38,620 bases of DNA from Candidatus Symbiothrix sp. (GTDB taxonomy: Bacteria; Bacteroidota; Bacteroidia; Bacteroidales; Azobacteroidaceae): NCBI GenBank assembly GCA_031261285.1, contig JAISKM010000013.1, positions 1 through 38,620 on the forward strand. Reading direction: 5' to 3'. Below, one piece after another: positions 29,980 through 37,940 of the stretch. How positions within the stretch are numbered: position 1 is the first letter of the stretch; each line of letters starts with the position of its first letter. A program made the translations under genes and the position numbers. The notes under the pieces were generated by a model. It had not been told where the DNA came from. It did no database searches and worked only from the letters and a program-made list of their open reading frames with translations.

Positions 29980-30004
29980 CGAAAAAAATCTTGAACTGTG
30001 ATTT

Positions 30005-32374
30005 TTAGTCGATCACTTCAAATTTGGCAAATTTCAGGAGGAGCTGTTTGCGACCGTTGTCGTCAAATTCTACGACGGCTTTGGCGTTGTCTGCCTCGTT
30101 GAGTAATTCGACGATGGTGCCTTTGCCGAAGCGGTCGTGTTGGATTTTGGCTCCTACTTTGAGATTGCCGATGCTTTGATGTGACGAGCCGGACGCAGTT
30201 GGGATGCGTTTTAGTTTTTTTTCGTCATTGCGGACTTGCTCCGCAATCCCCTTGTTAGGGAAGGCTGCTCTGTTATTATGGAATTGCGGGTGAGATTGCG
30301 GGTCGTAGCCCGCAACGCAATGACGGTCTGTCGGACGTTCAGACGAAAACGACCGCCGGTAACTGCTTCCCGGTAACTGATAACTGGTAACTGGTAACTG
30401 CTTCCTGGTAACTGGTTCCTGCAAATAGCCGGGATCGATGTCTTGGAGGAAGCGGCTGGGGCGGCAGCCGGTTGGCGTGCCGTGAAGGAAGCGATTTTTG
30501 GCATAACTTAGCGTCAGATTTTCTTCGGCGCGCGTCACTGCCACGTAAAACAGGCGGCGTTCTTCTTCCAAATCTTGTGGGTGTTCGTTGACACGTCCGC
30601 TTGGAAAGAGATTTTCTTCCATGCCTACCACAAATACATTTTTAAACTCCAAACCTTTGGCCGAATGGACGGTAGTCATGATGACACGATTCATGTCGGC
30701 TTCGGAATCCTTATCCTGGTCGGTGAGCAGCGATATTTCTGCTAAGAAATCTTGCAACTTGACGGCTTCGTTGCCGGCTTCCATGCGCTGGCTGACAAAC
30801 GAATAGAGGCTATTGCTCAACTCGTTCATATTCTGCACTTTACTCAATCCTTCGGGCGTTTTGTCGGCATTCAAGTCGGCAATCAGTCCTGTGTTGCGGA
30901 TGATTTCGGTGCTTAATTCGTAGGCGTCCATCGTTTCGTTGTCTTTCCGAAAGCCCTCAATCAACGCCTTGAAATCGGCTAATTTTTTGGTGGTGCCTTG
31001 ATTGATGTCCACTTCGTAGCGAGCAGGATCGGACAATACTTCCCACGGAGTGATGTTTTGAGCATTGGCCGCAGCAGTAATTTTATTCACGGTAGTGTCG
31101 CCAATACCGCGCGTAGGGTAGTTGATGATGCGTTTGAGTGCCAGCTCGTCCTGCGGATTGGCGATCAGTCGCATGTAAGCGATGACGTCTTTGATTTCTT
31201 TGCGTTGGTAAAATGATAATCCGCCGTAGACGCGATAGGGGATGTTCAGTTTGCGCAACGATTCTTCAAAAATGCGGCTCTGAGCGTTTGTGCGATACAA
31301 AATAGCAAAATCCTTGTGGACGTAATTGTGTCGCATCTGCATCTGTTTAATCTGACTGGCAACGTTGTAGCCCTCCTCGTGGTCGTTAAACGCGCTGAGG
31401 ACGGTGATTTTTTCGCCCACCGGTTTTTCGGAAAAAACCGTTTTGGCGATTTGCTCCTGATTTTTTTTAATCAACGAATTAGCGGCATTGACAATGTTTT
31501 GTGTCGAGCGATAATTTTGTTCCAATTTGAACAGTTTACATTCCGGATACGTCTGTTGAAATCCCAAAATATTGCCAATCGTAGCCCCACGAAACGAATA
31601 AATGCTTTGCGCATCATCGCCCACCACGCAAATGCGGTGATGGCTGGCTGCCAGTTGCAGAATAATTTCGTGCTGCACGGGGTTAGTGTCCTGATACTCG
31701 TCGACCAAAATGAATTGAAACTGATTTTGATAGCGTTCCAGAATTTCCGGATTCTGTTTGAAAAGCGTGTACGTCTGCAACAGTAAATCGTCAAAATCCA
31801 TGGCGTTAGCCGTTCGGCAGCGATTCCAATACGTCTGATAAATTTCGCAGGTGTAGGGTCGTTTCACGAAATTGTCGTGTTCGATTAATTCGCCACTCCG
31901 GCAGTATTTTTCGGGCGTAATCAGGGCGTTTTTCGCTCTGGAAATCTGCGATTGAACGGTTGAGGCTTTATACACCTTGTCGTCCAACTCCTTTTCTTTG
32001 ATAATCGCCTTGATAAGGTTTTGCGAATCTTGCGAGTCGTAAATAGTGAAATCCGGTTGAAAACCAATTGCTTCCGCATGGCGCCGGAGGATGCCCGAAA
32101 AGACGGAGTGGAACGTTCCCATCCAAATCCGGCGTGCCGTGTCGTCGCCAACAATTTGTCCGATACGCGATTTCATTTCTTTGGCGGCTTTGTTTGTAAA
32201 CGTCAGTGCCAGAAGATGATACGGCGAAATTCCGAGTTTCAAAAGATGCAGCAATTTGTATGTGATGACGCGTGTCTTCCCTGATCCGGCACCCGCAATC
32301 ACGAGCGACGGACCGTCGTTGTACAGCACGGCAGCGCGCTGATTTTCGTTCAATTCATTTAGAAATTCGTCCAT
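30005..32374 (-). CDS. UvrD/PcrA-family DNA helicase
   Basis: A 789-residue superfamily 1A 3'-5' helicase used in repair and in clearing replication blocks. Motifs in order: Q-motif LNENQRAAV, Walker A GAGSGKT, Ia LTFTNKAAKEMK, II VDEYQDTN, III VVGDDAQSIYSFRGA, IV EQNYRS, V TTVHSAKGLEF and VI FYVAVTRAEENL. A small C-terminal Tudor-like domain (about 730-789, VGAKIQHDRFGKGTIVELL) would contact RNA polymerase. Between motif VI and that domain, about residues 648-716 are encoded almost wholly by repeats (QLPVTSYQLPGSSYRR, then PQSHPQFHNNRA). The linker is variable in the family, which may explain tolerance. Confidence 0.93.
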   Translation of the reverse strand: MDEFLNELNENQRAAVLYNDGPSLVIAGAGSGKTRVITYKLLHLLKLGISPYHLLALTFTNKAAKEMKSRIGQIVGDDTARRIWMGTFHSVFSGILRRHAEAIGFQPDFTIYDSQDSQNLIKAIIKEKELDDKVYKASTVQSQISRAKNALITPEKYCRSGELIEHDNFVKRPYTCEIYQTYWNRCRTANAMDFDDLLLQTYTLFKQNPEILERYQNQFQFILVDEYQDTNPVQHEIILQLAASHHRICVVGDDAQSIYSFRGATIGNILGFQQTYPECKLFKLEQNYRSTQNIVNAANSLIKKNQEQIAKTVFSEKPVGEKITVLSAFNDHEEGYNVASQIKQMQMRHNYVHKDFAILYRTNAQSRIFEESLRKLNIPYRVYGGLSFYQRKEIKDVIAYMRLIANPQDELALKRIINYPTRGIGDTTVNKITAAANAQNITPWEVLSDPARYEVDINQGTTKKLADFKALIEGFRKDNETMDAYELSTEIIRNTGLIADLNADKTPEGLSKVQNMNELSNSLYSFVSQRMEAGNEAVKLQDFLAEISLLTDQDKDSEADMNRVIMTTVHSAKGLEFKNVFVVGMEENLFPSGRVNEHPQDLEEERRLFYVAVTRAEENLTLSYAKNRFLHGTPTGCRPSRFLQDIDPGYLQEPVTRKQLPVTSYQLPGSSYRRSFSSERPTDRHCVAGYDPQSHPQFHNNRAAFPNKGIAEQVRNDEKKLKRIPTASGSSHQSIGNLKVGAKIQHDRFGKGTIVELLNEADNAKAVVEFDDNGRKQLLLKFAKFEVID
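30225..30430. repeat. Composite repeat block in frame in the helicase gene
   Basis: It contains ATTGCGGACTTGCTCCGCAAT (one-nt trimmed stem), ATTGCGGGTGAGATTGCGGG with CCCGCAACGCAATGACG, and a run of GGTAACTG units (30358-30420). Two repeat families are nested at one site. Confidence 0.85.
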
Positions 32375-32382
32375 TTGTCTAT

Positions 32383-32425
32383 CCGTAGGTTGAAACCTAC
32401 GGTTAATAAAGTTTCATCCCTGCGG
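32383..32425. repeat. CCGTAGGTTGAAACCTACGG palindromic element
   Basis: A perfect 20-bp palindrome (32383-32402) followed by TTTCATCCCTGCGGGATTAT. It sits between the ridA stop and the helicase start, within their probable common transcript. Confidence 0.75.
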
Positions 32426-32427
32426 GA

Positions 32428-32802
32428 TTATAGGGCTGCGATGACTTCGATTTCCACCAGACCGTTTTTCGGGAGGGTTCTTACGGCTACTGCCGAGCGG
32501 GCGGGGTAGGGTTCTCTGAAATGGTTGCCGTAGATTTCGTTCACGGTTGTGAAATCGGCCATATCTGCTAAGAACACCGTTGTTTTTATTACATTATCTA
32601 CTGTCAGACCGGCGGCTGCCAACACTGCCCGGATGTTTTTGAATGCTTGTTCGGTTTGCGCGACCACCCCGTCTGCCAAATTGCCGGTTGCCGGATCAAG
32701 TCCTAATTGTCCGGAACAATACACCACATTACCTGTTTTAATCGCTTGTGAATACGGTCCGATGGCTGCGGGCGCGTTTGTGCTCAAAATTGCCTGTTTC
32801 AT
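32428..32802 (-). CDS. ridA: RidA family reactive-imine deaminase
   Basis: A 124-residue RidA/YjgF/UK114 protein, a trimer that hydrolyses reactive 2-aminoacrylate. Family marks are APAAIGPYSQAI, YCSGQLGLDP, NIRAVLAAAG and YPARSAVAVRTLP, with the substrate-binding Arg near position 105 and the C-terminal LVEIEVIA. The start is ATG 32802; the longer reading frame upstream is A/T-rich promoter DNA. The helicase gene follows 53 nt later. Confidence 0.94.
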   Translation of the reverse strand: MKQAILSTNAPAAIGPYSQAIKTGNVVYCSGQLGLDPATGNLADGVVAQTEQAFKNIRAVLAAAGLTVDNVIKTTVFLADMADFTTVNEIYGNHFREPYPARSAVAVRTLPKNGLVEIEVIAAL

Positions 32803-32821
32803 ATTGAGTTGAATTAAGGTG

Positions 32822-32829
32822 CAAATATA
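32822..32829 (-). promoter_or_regulatory. -7 box of the ridA promoter
   Basis: TATATTTG on the minus strand, 19 nt before ATG 32802. No TTG at the standard distance. Confidence 0.5.
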
Positions 32830-32889
32830 GTGATTTCTTGTCAATAAATCGCTATATTTTTCGTAATTGTGAAAAAAGAGTGTCAAAAT

Positions 32890-32920
32890 TTGGTTTGAAT
32901 GGAAATTTAGTATATCTTTG
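32890..32920 (+). promoter_or_regulatory. Promoter of the NfeD-like/flotillin operon
   Basis: TTG (32890-32892), 20 nt, TATCTTTG (32913-32920), then CCGCT and ATG 32926: probably leaderless. Confidence 0.75.
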
Positions 32921-32925
32921 CCGCT

Positions 32926-33498
32926 ATGGAATGGTTTAATACATTAGATCCGGTATTGAAAACGTACTGGATTATTGCCGGAGTTGCATCGTTACTGTTT
33001 GTTATACAGACGATTATGTCTTTTGTTGGTATGGATTCCGATGGCTTGGATGTCGATTTTGACGGCTCCGGGTCCGGCGAGGTTCATGCCGATGCGTCGT
33101 ATCCCTTTTTCTCCGTGCGCAGTTTAGTGAATTTTTTCTTGGGTGTCGGCTGGGGCGGTGTTTGTTTTTATGACACGTTTACCTCCAATTTGTGGGTGAT
33201 TGTTGCCGCCGTAGTGACCGGTATCGTTTTGGTGCTGATTTTCCTTGTTATTTTCAAACAAATGATGCGGCTAAAACGCGATAACACGTTTCAAATCGGC
33301 GAAACAGTCGGGAAAACGGCTGATGTTTATTTGGCTATTCCGGGCGAAAAATCGGGTAGGGGAAAGATTCAAATCAGTGTGAGAGGCGCTTTTCATGAAA
33401 TTGATGCGCAAACGGCAGGCGAACGGATTCCCACAGGCGGCATTGTTCGGGTAGAGAAAGTCATTGACAGTCAAACAGTTTTAGTAATAAAAATTTAA
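32926..33498 (+). CDS. NfeD/YuaF-like membrane protein, flotillin partner
   Basis: A 190-residue protein with hydrophobic segments near 15-35, 62-82 and 88-110, and a C-terminal OB-fold-like domain (about 120-190: IGETVGKTADVYLAIPGEKSG in two strands, GKIQISVRGAFHEIDAQT, GGIVRVEKVIDSQTVLVIKI). Such short NfeD-type proteins are typically encoded next to flotillin and help organise membrane microdomains. It lies 11 nt before the flotillin gene. The fold and context agree; direct sequence recognition is moderate. Confidence 0.8.
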   Translation: MEWFNTLDPVLKTYWIIAGVASLLFVIQTIMSFVGMDSDGLDVDFDGSGSGEVHADASYPFFSVRSLVNFFLGVGWGGVCFYDTFTSNLWVIVAAVVTGIVLVLIFLVIFKQMMRLKRDNTFQIGETVGKTADVYLAIPGEKSGRGKIQISVRGAFHEIDAQTAGERIPTGGIVRVEKVIDSQTVLVIKI

Positions 33499-33509
33499 AA
33501 ATACATCCA

Positions 33510-34934
33510 ATGGGTCCATTTTCCTTAGTTATTTTAGTGGGTGTCGTTGCTCTTGTGGCGATTATGTGGTTGAGTTCGCGTTACAAACGTTGTCCGTCGG
33601 ACAAAATTTTAGTAGTGTATGGAAATACGGGTGGCTCTTCTGCCAAATGTATTCACGGTGGTGGTACATTTATTTGGCCGGTGATTCAGGATTATGCCTA
33701 TTTGAGTTTGATTCCGATTTCCATTGATGCCAATTTGACTAATGCGTTGAGTAAACAAAATATTCGTGTGGATGTGCCTTGCCGCTTTACGGTGGGTATT
33801 TCAACCGATGCCGACACGATGAACAATGCTGCAGAGCGTCTTTTAGGACAAAATTCCGACCAAATTCAGGAATTGGCACGCGATATTCTGTTCGGGCAGT
33901 TGCGTTTGGTTATTGCCACCATGAGCATTGAGGAAATCAACGCCGACCGTGACAAATTTCTCGAAAGCATTTCTTCAAATGTGGAAGTGGAACTTAAAAA
34001 AATCGGGTTAAAACTTATCAACGTCAATGTGACCGATATTAAAGACGAGAGCGGCTACATTGAGGCACTCGGAAAAGAAGCAGCTGCAAAAGCCATTAAC
34101 GAGGCCAAAGTGTCCGTGGCTGAGCAGGAAAAAATCGGTGAAATTGGTGCTGCCGAAGCAAATCGCGACACGCGTATCAAAACTTCTCAAGCTAATGCCC
34201 TGGCTGTAGAAGGCGAAAATACGGCAAAAATCAATATTGCTAATTCCGATGCGGCCCGTCGCGAAAAAGAAGCGGAAGCCATGAAAATAGCAGTGACCGC
34301 CGAAAAAGTGCAACAAGCGAACGCCTTGCAAGAGTCGTACATCGCCGAACAAAAAGCGGAAAAAGCGCGTGCCGAACGTGAACGTGCAACGCAACAGGCC
34401 AATATTATCGTGCAGGAAGAAATCGAAAAACAACGCCGGATTATCGAGGCGCAAGCCGAAGCCGAAAAAATCCGCGAAAATGCCAAGGGAGAAGCCGACG
34501 CTATTTTTGCAAAAATGGATGCCGAAGCCCGTGGTTTGTACGAAATCCTGACCAAGCAAGCGGAAGGTTACGACCGCATGGTAAAAGCCGCCGGAGGCAA
34601 CGCCCAAAGTGCCTACCAATTATTGTTGATTGAAAAATTACCGGAATTGGTGAAAACGCAAGTCGAAGCCATCAAAAACATCAAAATCGACAAAATCACC
34701 GTTTGGGACGGCAACAACGGCAAAGACGGCACAACGTCGACCGCCAATTTCCTGTCGGGCTTAATGAAATCCGTTCCGCCTTTGAACGATTTATTCAATC
34801 AGGCGGGAATGAATTTGCCGGAGTATTTGAAAGGCAAGGATTCGCCTGTACCGGCACCTGCCGTTCAGAATATTGAGGTAATTCCGGATACAGAGAAACC
34901 ACTTATTCAGGACGTTGAGCAAGCAGCGGAATAA
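33510..34934 (+). CDS. Flotillin-like SPFH protein (FloT/YuaG family)
   Basis: 474 residues. An N-terminal membrane segment (about 3-22) is followed by an SPFH/PHB domain (about 25-195: SDKILVVYGNTGG, IPISIDANLTNALSKQN, LIATMSIEEI-like RLVIATMSIEEINADRDKF, IGLKLINVNVTDIKD). A long Ala/Glu/Lys-rich coiled coil (about 200-360, with EA repeats such as AEAEKIRENAKGEADA) and a conserved C-terminal region (LLLIEKLPELVKTQVEAIKN) complete it. Flotillins scaffold detergent-resistant membrane domains. It is co-transcribed with the NfeD-like gene. Confidence 0.93.
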   Translation: MGPFSLVILVGVVALVAIMWLSSRYKRCPSDKILVVYGNTGGSSAKCIHGGGTFIWPVIQDYAYLSLIPISIDANLTNALSKQNIRVDVPCRFTVGISTDADTMNNAAERLLGQNSDQIQELARDILFGQLRLVIATMSIEEINADRDKFLESISSNVEVELKKIGLKLINVNVTDIKDESGYIEALGKEAAAKAINEAKVSVAEQEKIGEIGAAEANRDTRIKTSQANALAVEGENTAKINIANSDAARREKEAEAMKIAVTAEKVQQANALQESYIAEQKAEKARAERERATQQANIIVQEEIEKQRRIIEAQAEAEKIRENAKGEADAIFAKMDAEARGLYEILTKQAEGYDRMVKAAGGNAQSAYQLLLIEKLPELVKTQVEAIKNIKIDKITVWDGNNGKDGTTSTANFLSGLMKSVPPLNDLFNQAGMNLPEYLKGKDSPVPAPAVQNIEVIPDTEKPLIQDVEQAAE

Positions 34935-34975
34935 GCTTCCAAAGTTATCAAAGTGACATCAGTAAAAAAACAATC

Positions 34976-35740
34976 ATGGAAACAAAAAAGAAGATTACGC
35001 ACGTAGAAGGAGGCACATCAACCCCCTCTCAGAGACCGGTTTTTGTGCCTACGGCAGAAAGTAAGGGAAAAGCGACCCAACTTCGTATCATTGCAGGACT
35101 TTTGTGGTTCTTGGCAATTGGTGCGCAAATTGGTGCTATCTCGCTGTTGTTTAAGCAGCCAGTCAATCTCATCTGGATTATCGTTTTGATTGTTGTTGAT
35201 TTGATTTTGGTTGTCATTGGTTCCGCCCTTTGGAAAAAATCCAACAGATTAGATCCGGCTTCGGAAAAGGACACATTCAAGTTCTTTATGCAAAGTCAGT
35301 TAGGATTAGTGGCTGCTGTGGTTGCTTTTGTACCATTAGTTGTTTTTATTTTAACCAATAAAAATTTAGACGGAAAACAAAAAGGAATATTAGGCGGAAT
35401 TGCCGCGGTCGCTTTAGTTATTGCCGGGCTGACGGGTGCTGATTTTAACCCGCCGTCTGTAGAACACTATACAGAGCAAACCAATCGCGTGGAGTGGTTG
35501 ACCGGAGGTAATGACGTATTCTGGACAAAATCGGGAACGAAATATCACCTGTATGAAGATTGTCCGCATATCAATACCGACAGAACGTCCGAGATTTTCA
35601 CAGGAACAGTGGCGCAAGCAAGGGAACTAAAAAATATTACCGAGCTGTGCAAAACCTGCGAAAACAGAGCCATCAAGGAACATGGTCTTAACGAAGCCGA
35701 TTATCACGCGGAAGACGTTGCCGAACTACCTCGTAAGTGA
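34976..35740 (+). CDS. Membrane protein with C-terminal Cys-rich motif (unknown)
   Basis: A 254-residue protein with a polar N-terminus (1-35), hydrophobic segments near 37-60, 66-86, 107-126 and 138-155, and a soluble C-terminal region (about 165-254). The latter contains YHLYEDCPHI, then about 30 residues on ELCKTCENRA: a Cys/His set (C-x-H and CxxC) that could bind zinc, similar in layout to the short treble-clef-like motif seen at the ends of many bacterial membrane proteins. I do not recognise a named family. It follows flotillin by 41 nt. Its 3' end overlaps rlmB on the other strand by 53 nt. Confidence 0.75.
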   Translation: METKKKITHVEGGTSTPSQRPVFVPTAESKGKATQLRIIAGLLWFLAIGAQIGAISLLFKQPVNLIWIIVLIVVDLILVVIGSALWKKSNRLDPASEKDTFKFFMQSQLGLVAAVVAFVPLVVFILTNKNLDGKQKGILGGIAAVALVIAGLTGADFNPPSVEHYTEQTNRVEWLTGGNDVFWTKSGTKYHLYEDCPHINTDRTSEIFTGTVAQARELKNITELCKTCENRAIKEHGLNEADYHAEDVAELPRK

Positions 35741-36443
35741 GGACGGCTGCTGCTGCCGACACGTTGAGCGAGGCGATGGTGCCTGTGATTGGGATGCGTA
35801 CCATTTCGTCGCAGATGCGGAGGTTGTCGGTGGCGATGCCTGCGTCTTCGCTGCCCATGATAAGGGCTACAGGGACGGTGTAATCACATTCTGTGTAGTC
35901 TGCTGAGGCTTTTTCGGTGGCGGCAATGACTTTCACACCACTATTTTTCAAGAAACGAATCGCTTCCGTGATGCTTTCTTCCTTGCAGACGGGCAAGGTG
36001 AGCAAGGCGCCGGCAGAGGTTTTTACCGCATCGGCATTGACGGATACGCTGTTGCGCGTGGGGATGACTATCGCATCCACGCCGGCACATTCGCAGGTGC
36101 GGGCAATCGCACCGAAATTGCGGACATCAGTCACGCCATCGAGCAAAACAATGAACGGGTCTTTGCCGTTTTCAAACAAAAAAGGGATAATATCATCCAA
36201 TTTTTGATAGGTCACAGCCGAAATAAAAGCGATAACGCCTTGATGATTTTTGCGCGTCAGGCGGTCTAATTTTTCTTGCGGCACGCGTTGAACCGGAATA
36301 GTTGTTTCACGGACGATAGTAAATAGCTCACGCGCCAGGTCGTTTTGCAAGTCTCTGCGCATCAAGATTTTATCCACTTCTTTGCCGGCTTGAACGGCTT
36401 CTATGACGGCACGTGTGCCAAATATCATTTCAGTTTCTTTCAT
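35688..36443 (-). CDS. rlmB: RlmB-type 23S rRNA 2'-O-ribose methyltransferase
   Basis: 251 residues. The N-terminal substrate-binding domain (IFGTRAVIEAVQAGKEVDKI, about 7-80) precedes a SpoU/TrmH knot methyltransferase domain (about 95-245) with LDGVTDVRNFGAIARTCE, ALIMGSEDAGI and IPITGTIASLNVSAAAAVL, the three SpoU motifs. It probably methylates the Gm2251-equivalent guanosine in 23S rRNA. The last residues overlap the converging membrane-protein gene by 53 nt. Confidence 0.93.
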   Translation of the reverse strand: MKETEMIFGTRAVIEAVQAGKEVDKILMRRDLQNDLARELFTIVRETTIPVQRVPQEKLDRLTRKNHQGVIAFISAVTYQKLDDIIPFLFENGKDPFIVLLDGVTDVRNFGAIARTCECAGVDAIVIPTRNSVSVNADAVKTSAGALLTLPVCKEESITEAIRFLKNSGVKVIAATEKASADYTECDYTVPVALIMGSEDAGIATDNLRICDEMVRIPITGTIASLNVSAAAAVLTYEVVRQRLPRDNRLR

Positions 36444-36447
36444 GCTG

Positions 36448-36478
36448 CAAAGATACTGATAGATTTTCCAATAACCAA
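36448..36478 (-). promoter_or_regulatory. rlmB promoter
   Basis: On the minus strand TTG (36476-36478), 20 nt, TATCTTTG (36448-36455), CAGC, ATG 36443. Probably leaderless. Confidence 0.75.
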
Positions 36479-36770
36479 ATTTAGTTATGGATATAAATTT
36501 GTGTTACGCTTTAGTCTTAATCCAATTTAAAATCAGTACCAAAGTGGCTCTTTTTCCGGTACACCGGTCAAACACAGGGTTTAACCGGTTTATAACTTAA
36601 ATATGTAAAAAAAATCAAAAATGTTTGCACAATCCAAAAAAAATGCTTTCCTTTGCAGTGTCATTCCGATGTATCGGGGTCACATAAATATAAATATAAA
36701 TATAAAATAAAAAATATTGGCTTATGATATAGAAGCAAATGTGATACACACATTTTAAAAAAATTAGGGA
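36479..36770 (+). promoter_or_regulatory. Spacer with candidate promoter of FISUMP paralogue C
   Basis: TTG (36625-36627), 20 nt, TTCCTTTG (36648-36655) is one base off the -7 consensus. It is followed by a GTCATTCC-type repeat fragment near 36659-36686 and an ATAAAT hexamer run (36686-36715). Nearer rlmB, ACCGGTCAAAC and AACCGGTT words recur (36550-36595) without a feature I can name. No gene is seen. Confidence 0.5.
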
Positions 36771-36956
36771 ATATTCTATCTATAGAAATCTGAACAATTT
36801 CAACTCAACAATAGAATAATCAAGGGAGACCTCGTGTTATAAAGCGCGGGCATTCTTGTTTATCTTGTTGAGTGGGTAGTTCAGAACCTCTATAGTTGAT
36901 AAATAAGTTTGCCCGCCCTCCTTTTATGTGTGTATACGAACGAGAAAAGGGCAAAC
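36771..36956 (+). ncRNA. Structured leader RNA, copy C (FISUMP-leader motif)
   Basis: P1 CTATAG/CTATAG (36780-36785, 36890-36895); internal loop AAA/ACCT (36786-36788, 36886-36889); P2 TCTGAAC/GTTCAGA (36789-36795, 36879-36885); P3 ACTCAACA/TGTTGAGT (36803-36810, 36866-36873); P4 GAATAATCAAG/CTTGTTTATC with a bulge and one mismatch (36814-36824, 36855-36864); a short apical P5 CTCGTG/CGCGGG (36831-36836, 36845-36850); and a separate 3' hairpin GTTTGCCC/GGGCAAAC (36907-36914, 36949-36956). The 5' AATATT-CT and 3' GATAAAT flanks are shared with the other copies. Confidence 0.88.
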
Positions 36957-36995
36957 AATTTGAATTAGCACTATTAATTTTAATTGTATAAGAAA

Positions 36996-37940
36996 ATGAA
37001 AAAAAGAATTTTATTTAAAGAATTGCGGATCAAATCCGCAATGACAGTTGCGTTAGCGATTGCCTGTGTTCTGGTAACTGGTAACTGTTCACTGGTAACT
37101 GCCCAAGTGGCTATTGGTGGCGACGGCACCGTAACGCCGGGTGCGTTGTTAGATTTATCACAAGCCACTGATGCCGGCGGCTTGTTGTTACCCCAAATTG
37201 TAAGTGCCGACACAGCTACTGCCGTATTGAAAAAGCCCGGTATGCTGGTTTACAACAAAACAGACGGCAAAATTTACGCCTACAACGGTTCTGCCTGGAG
37301 TGCCGGCGGAGGCTCAGGAGGCTCAGGTGGTGGAGGAGGTGAACCGGAGCCTACACCTTCACCTACCTCTTGCAGTGGTTCGGTCATGGGTGTGTCCGGT
37401 ACTGTTTATCCGATTGGGAGTTATCCTTATGCTCAAAACGACTTGAAAAATTTGTGTTGGACACTAACCAACCTTCAAGAGGCTGGCCAGTCATATACTT
37501 CTTATAATGGTCAGAGCAATCTTATTGGATATTATTATGGATCCGCCACGGCAGTGACTCCGGCGACAGATGTTTGCAAGCAAACGATAGGTAGCAATTG
37601 GCGTGTTCCTAACACTGCCGATTGGGGATTACTGATGGACGGTTTTGCAGATCTTTCTTACACTGAATTGAGAGCTTGGACAGAGGCGCCCAACGCTCTT
37701 AATGGGTATGTGACCTATGGAAATTCGAAAGCGGGCACTTGCAGTTGGTCGGTGGGTTATGGCGAAGGGGGATATTCGACGTATTTCCGAGTTGGAGCGA
37801 CGTCATCATGTGTAAAAGTCACTGCATTAGCGTCCGGTTGGGCTTTTAATCAACTTGCGCCCAAAAACCCTGGTTCCGATTGCACGTTTTATGAAAATCG
37901 CGGGTACTTTGTTACTATTCGGTGTGTTCGAGTTTTGTGA
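36996..37940 (+). CDS. FISUMP-domain surface protein, paralogue C
   Basis: 314 residues from ATG 36996. The signal peptide (about 1-32) ends CSLVTAQ and is largely encoded by two repeats: LRIKSAMT from an ATTGCGG palindrome and LVTGNCSLVTA from the GGTAACTG repeat. The shared N-terminal module (TVTPGALLDLSQ, GGLLLPQIV, KPGMLVYNKTDGKIYAYNGS) is followed by a Gly-rich then Pro/Thr linker (GGSGGSGGGGGEPEPTPSP) and a C-terminal FISUMP-type domain with WRVPNTADWGLLMDGF and the final IRCVRVL. A surface or outer-membrane location is likely. The cysteine in GNC is not in a good lipobox. Confidence 0.85.
   Translation: MKKRILFKELRIKSAMTVALAIACVLVTGNCSLVTAQVAIGGDGTVTPGALLDLSQATDAGGLLLPQIVSADTATAVLKKPGMLVYNKTDGKIYAYNGSAWSAGGGSGGSGGGGGEPEPTPSPTSCSGSVMGVSGTVYPIGSYPYAQNDLKNLCWTLTNLQEAGQSYTSYNGQSNLIGYYYGSATAVTPATDVCKQTIGSNWRVPNTADWGLLMDGFADLSYTELRAWTEAPNALNGYVTYGNSKAGTCSWSVGYGEGGYSTYFRVGATSSCVKVTALASGWAFNQLAPKNPGSDCTFYENRGYFVTIRCVRVL
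37022..37045. repeat. ATTGCGG palindromic element coding part of a signal peptide
   Basis: ATTGCGGAT-CAA-ATCCGCAAT plus GAC. A perfect 9-bp stem translated as LRIKSAMT. Confidence 0.85.
37071..37101. repeat. GGTAACTG repeat coding part of a signal peptide
   Basis: CTGGTAACTGGTAACTG, TTCACT, GGTAACTG. The same string occurs at 38566-38595, in atpG and in the helicase gene. Confidence 0.85.

Noticed and set aside
30211..30504. A second minus-strand reading frame inside the helicase gene
   Set aside because: It is the repeat block read in another frame; the helicase frame continues through it to a conserved C-terminal domain.
36771..36956. The leader RNA as 6S RNA or an integron attC site
   Set aside because: 6S RNA is normally single-copy and not tied to one gene family. 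The attC core boxes (RYYYAAC/GTTRRRY) are not at the stem ends, and no integron-type cassette array is present.
36444..36995. tRNA or other standard RNA genes in the long spacer
   Set aside because: No cloverleaf with a TTCGA-type T-loop or CCA end could be found by eye here or in other spacers.
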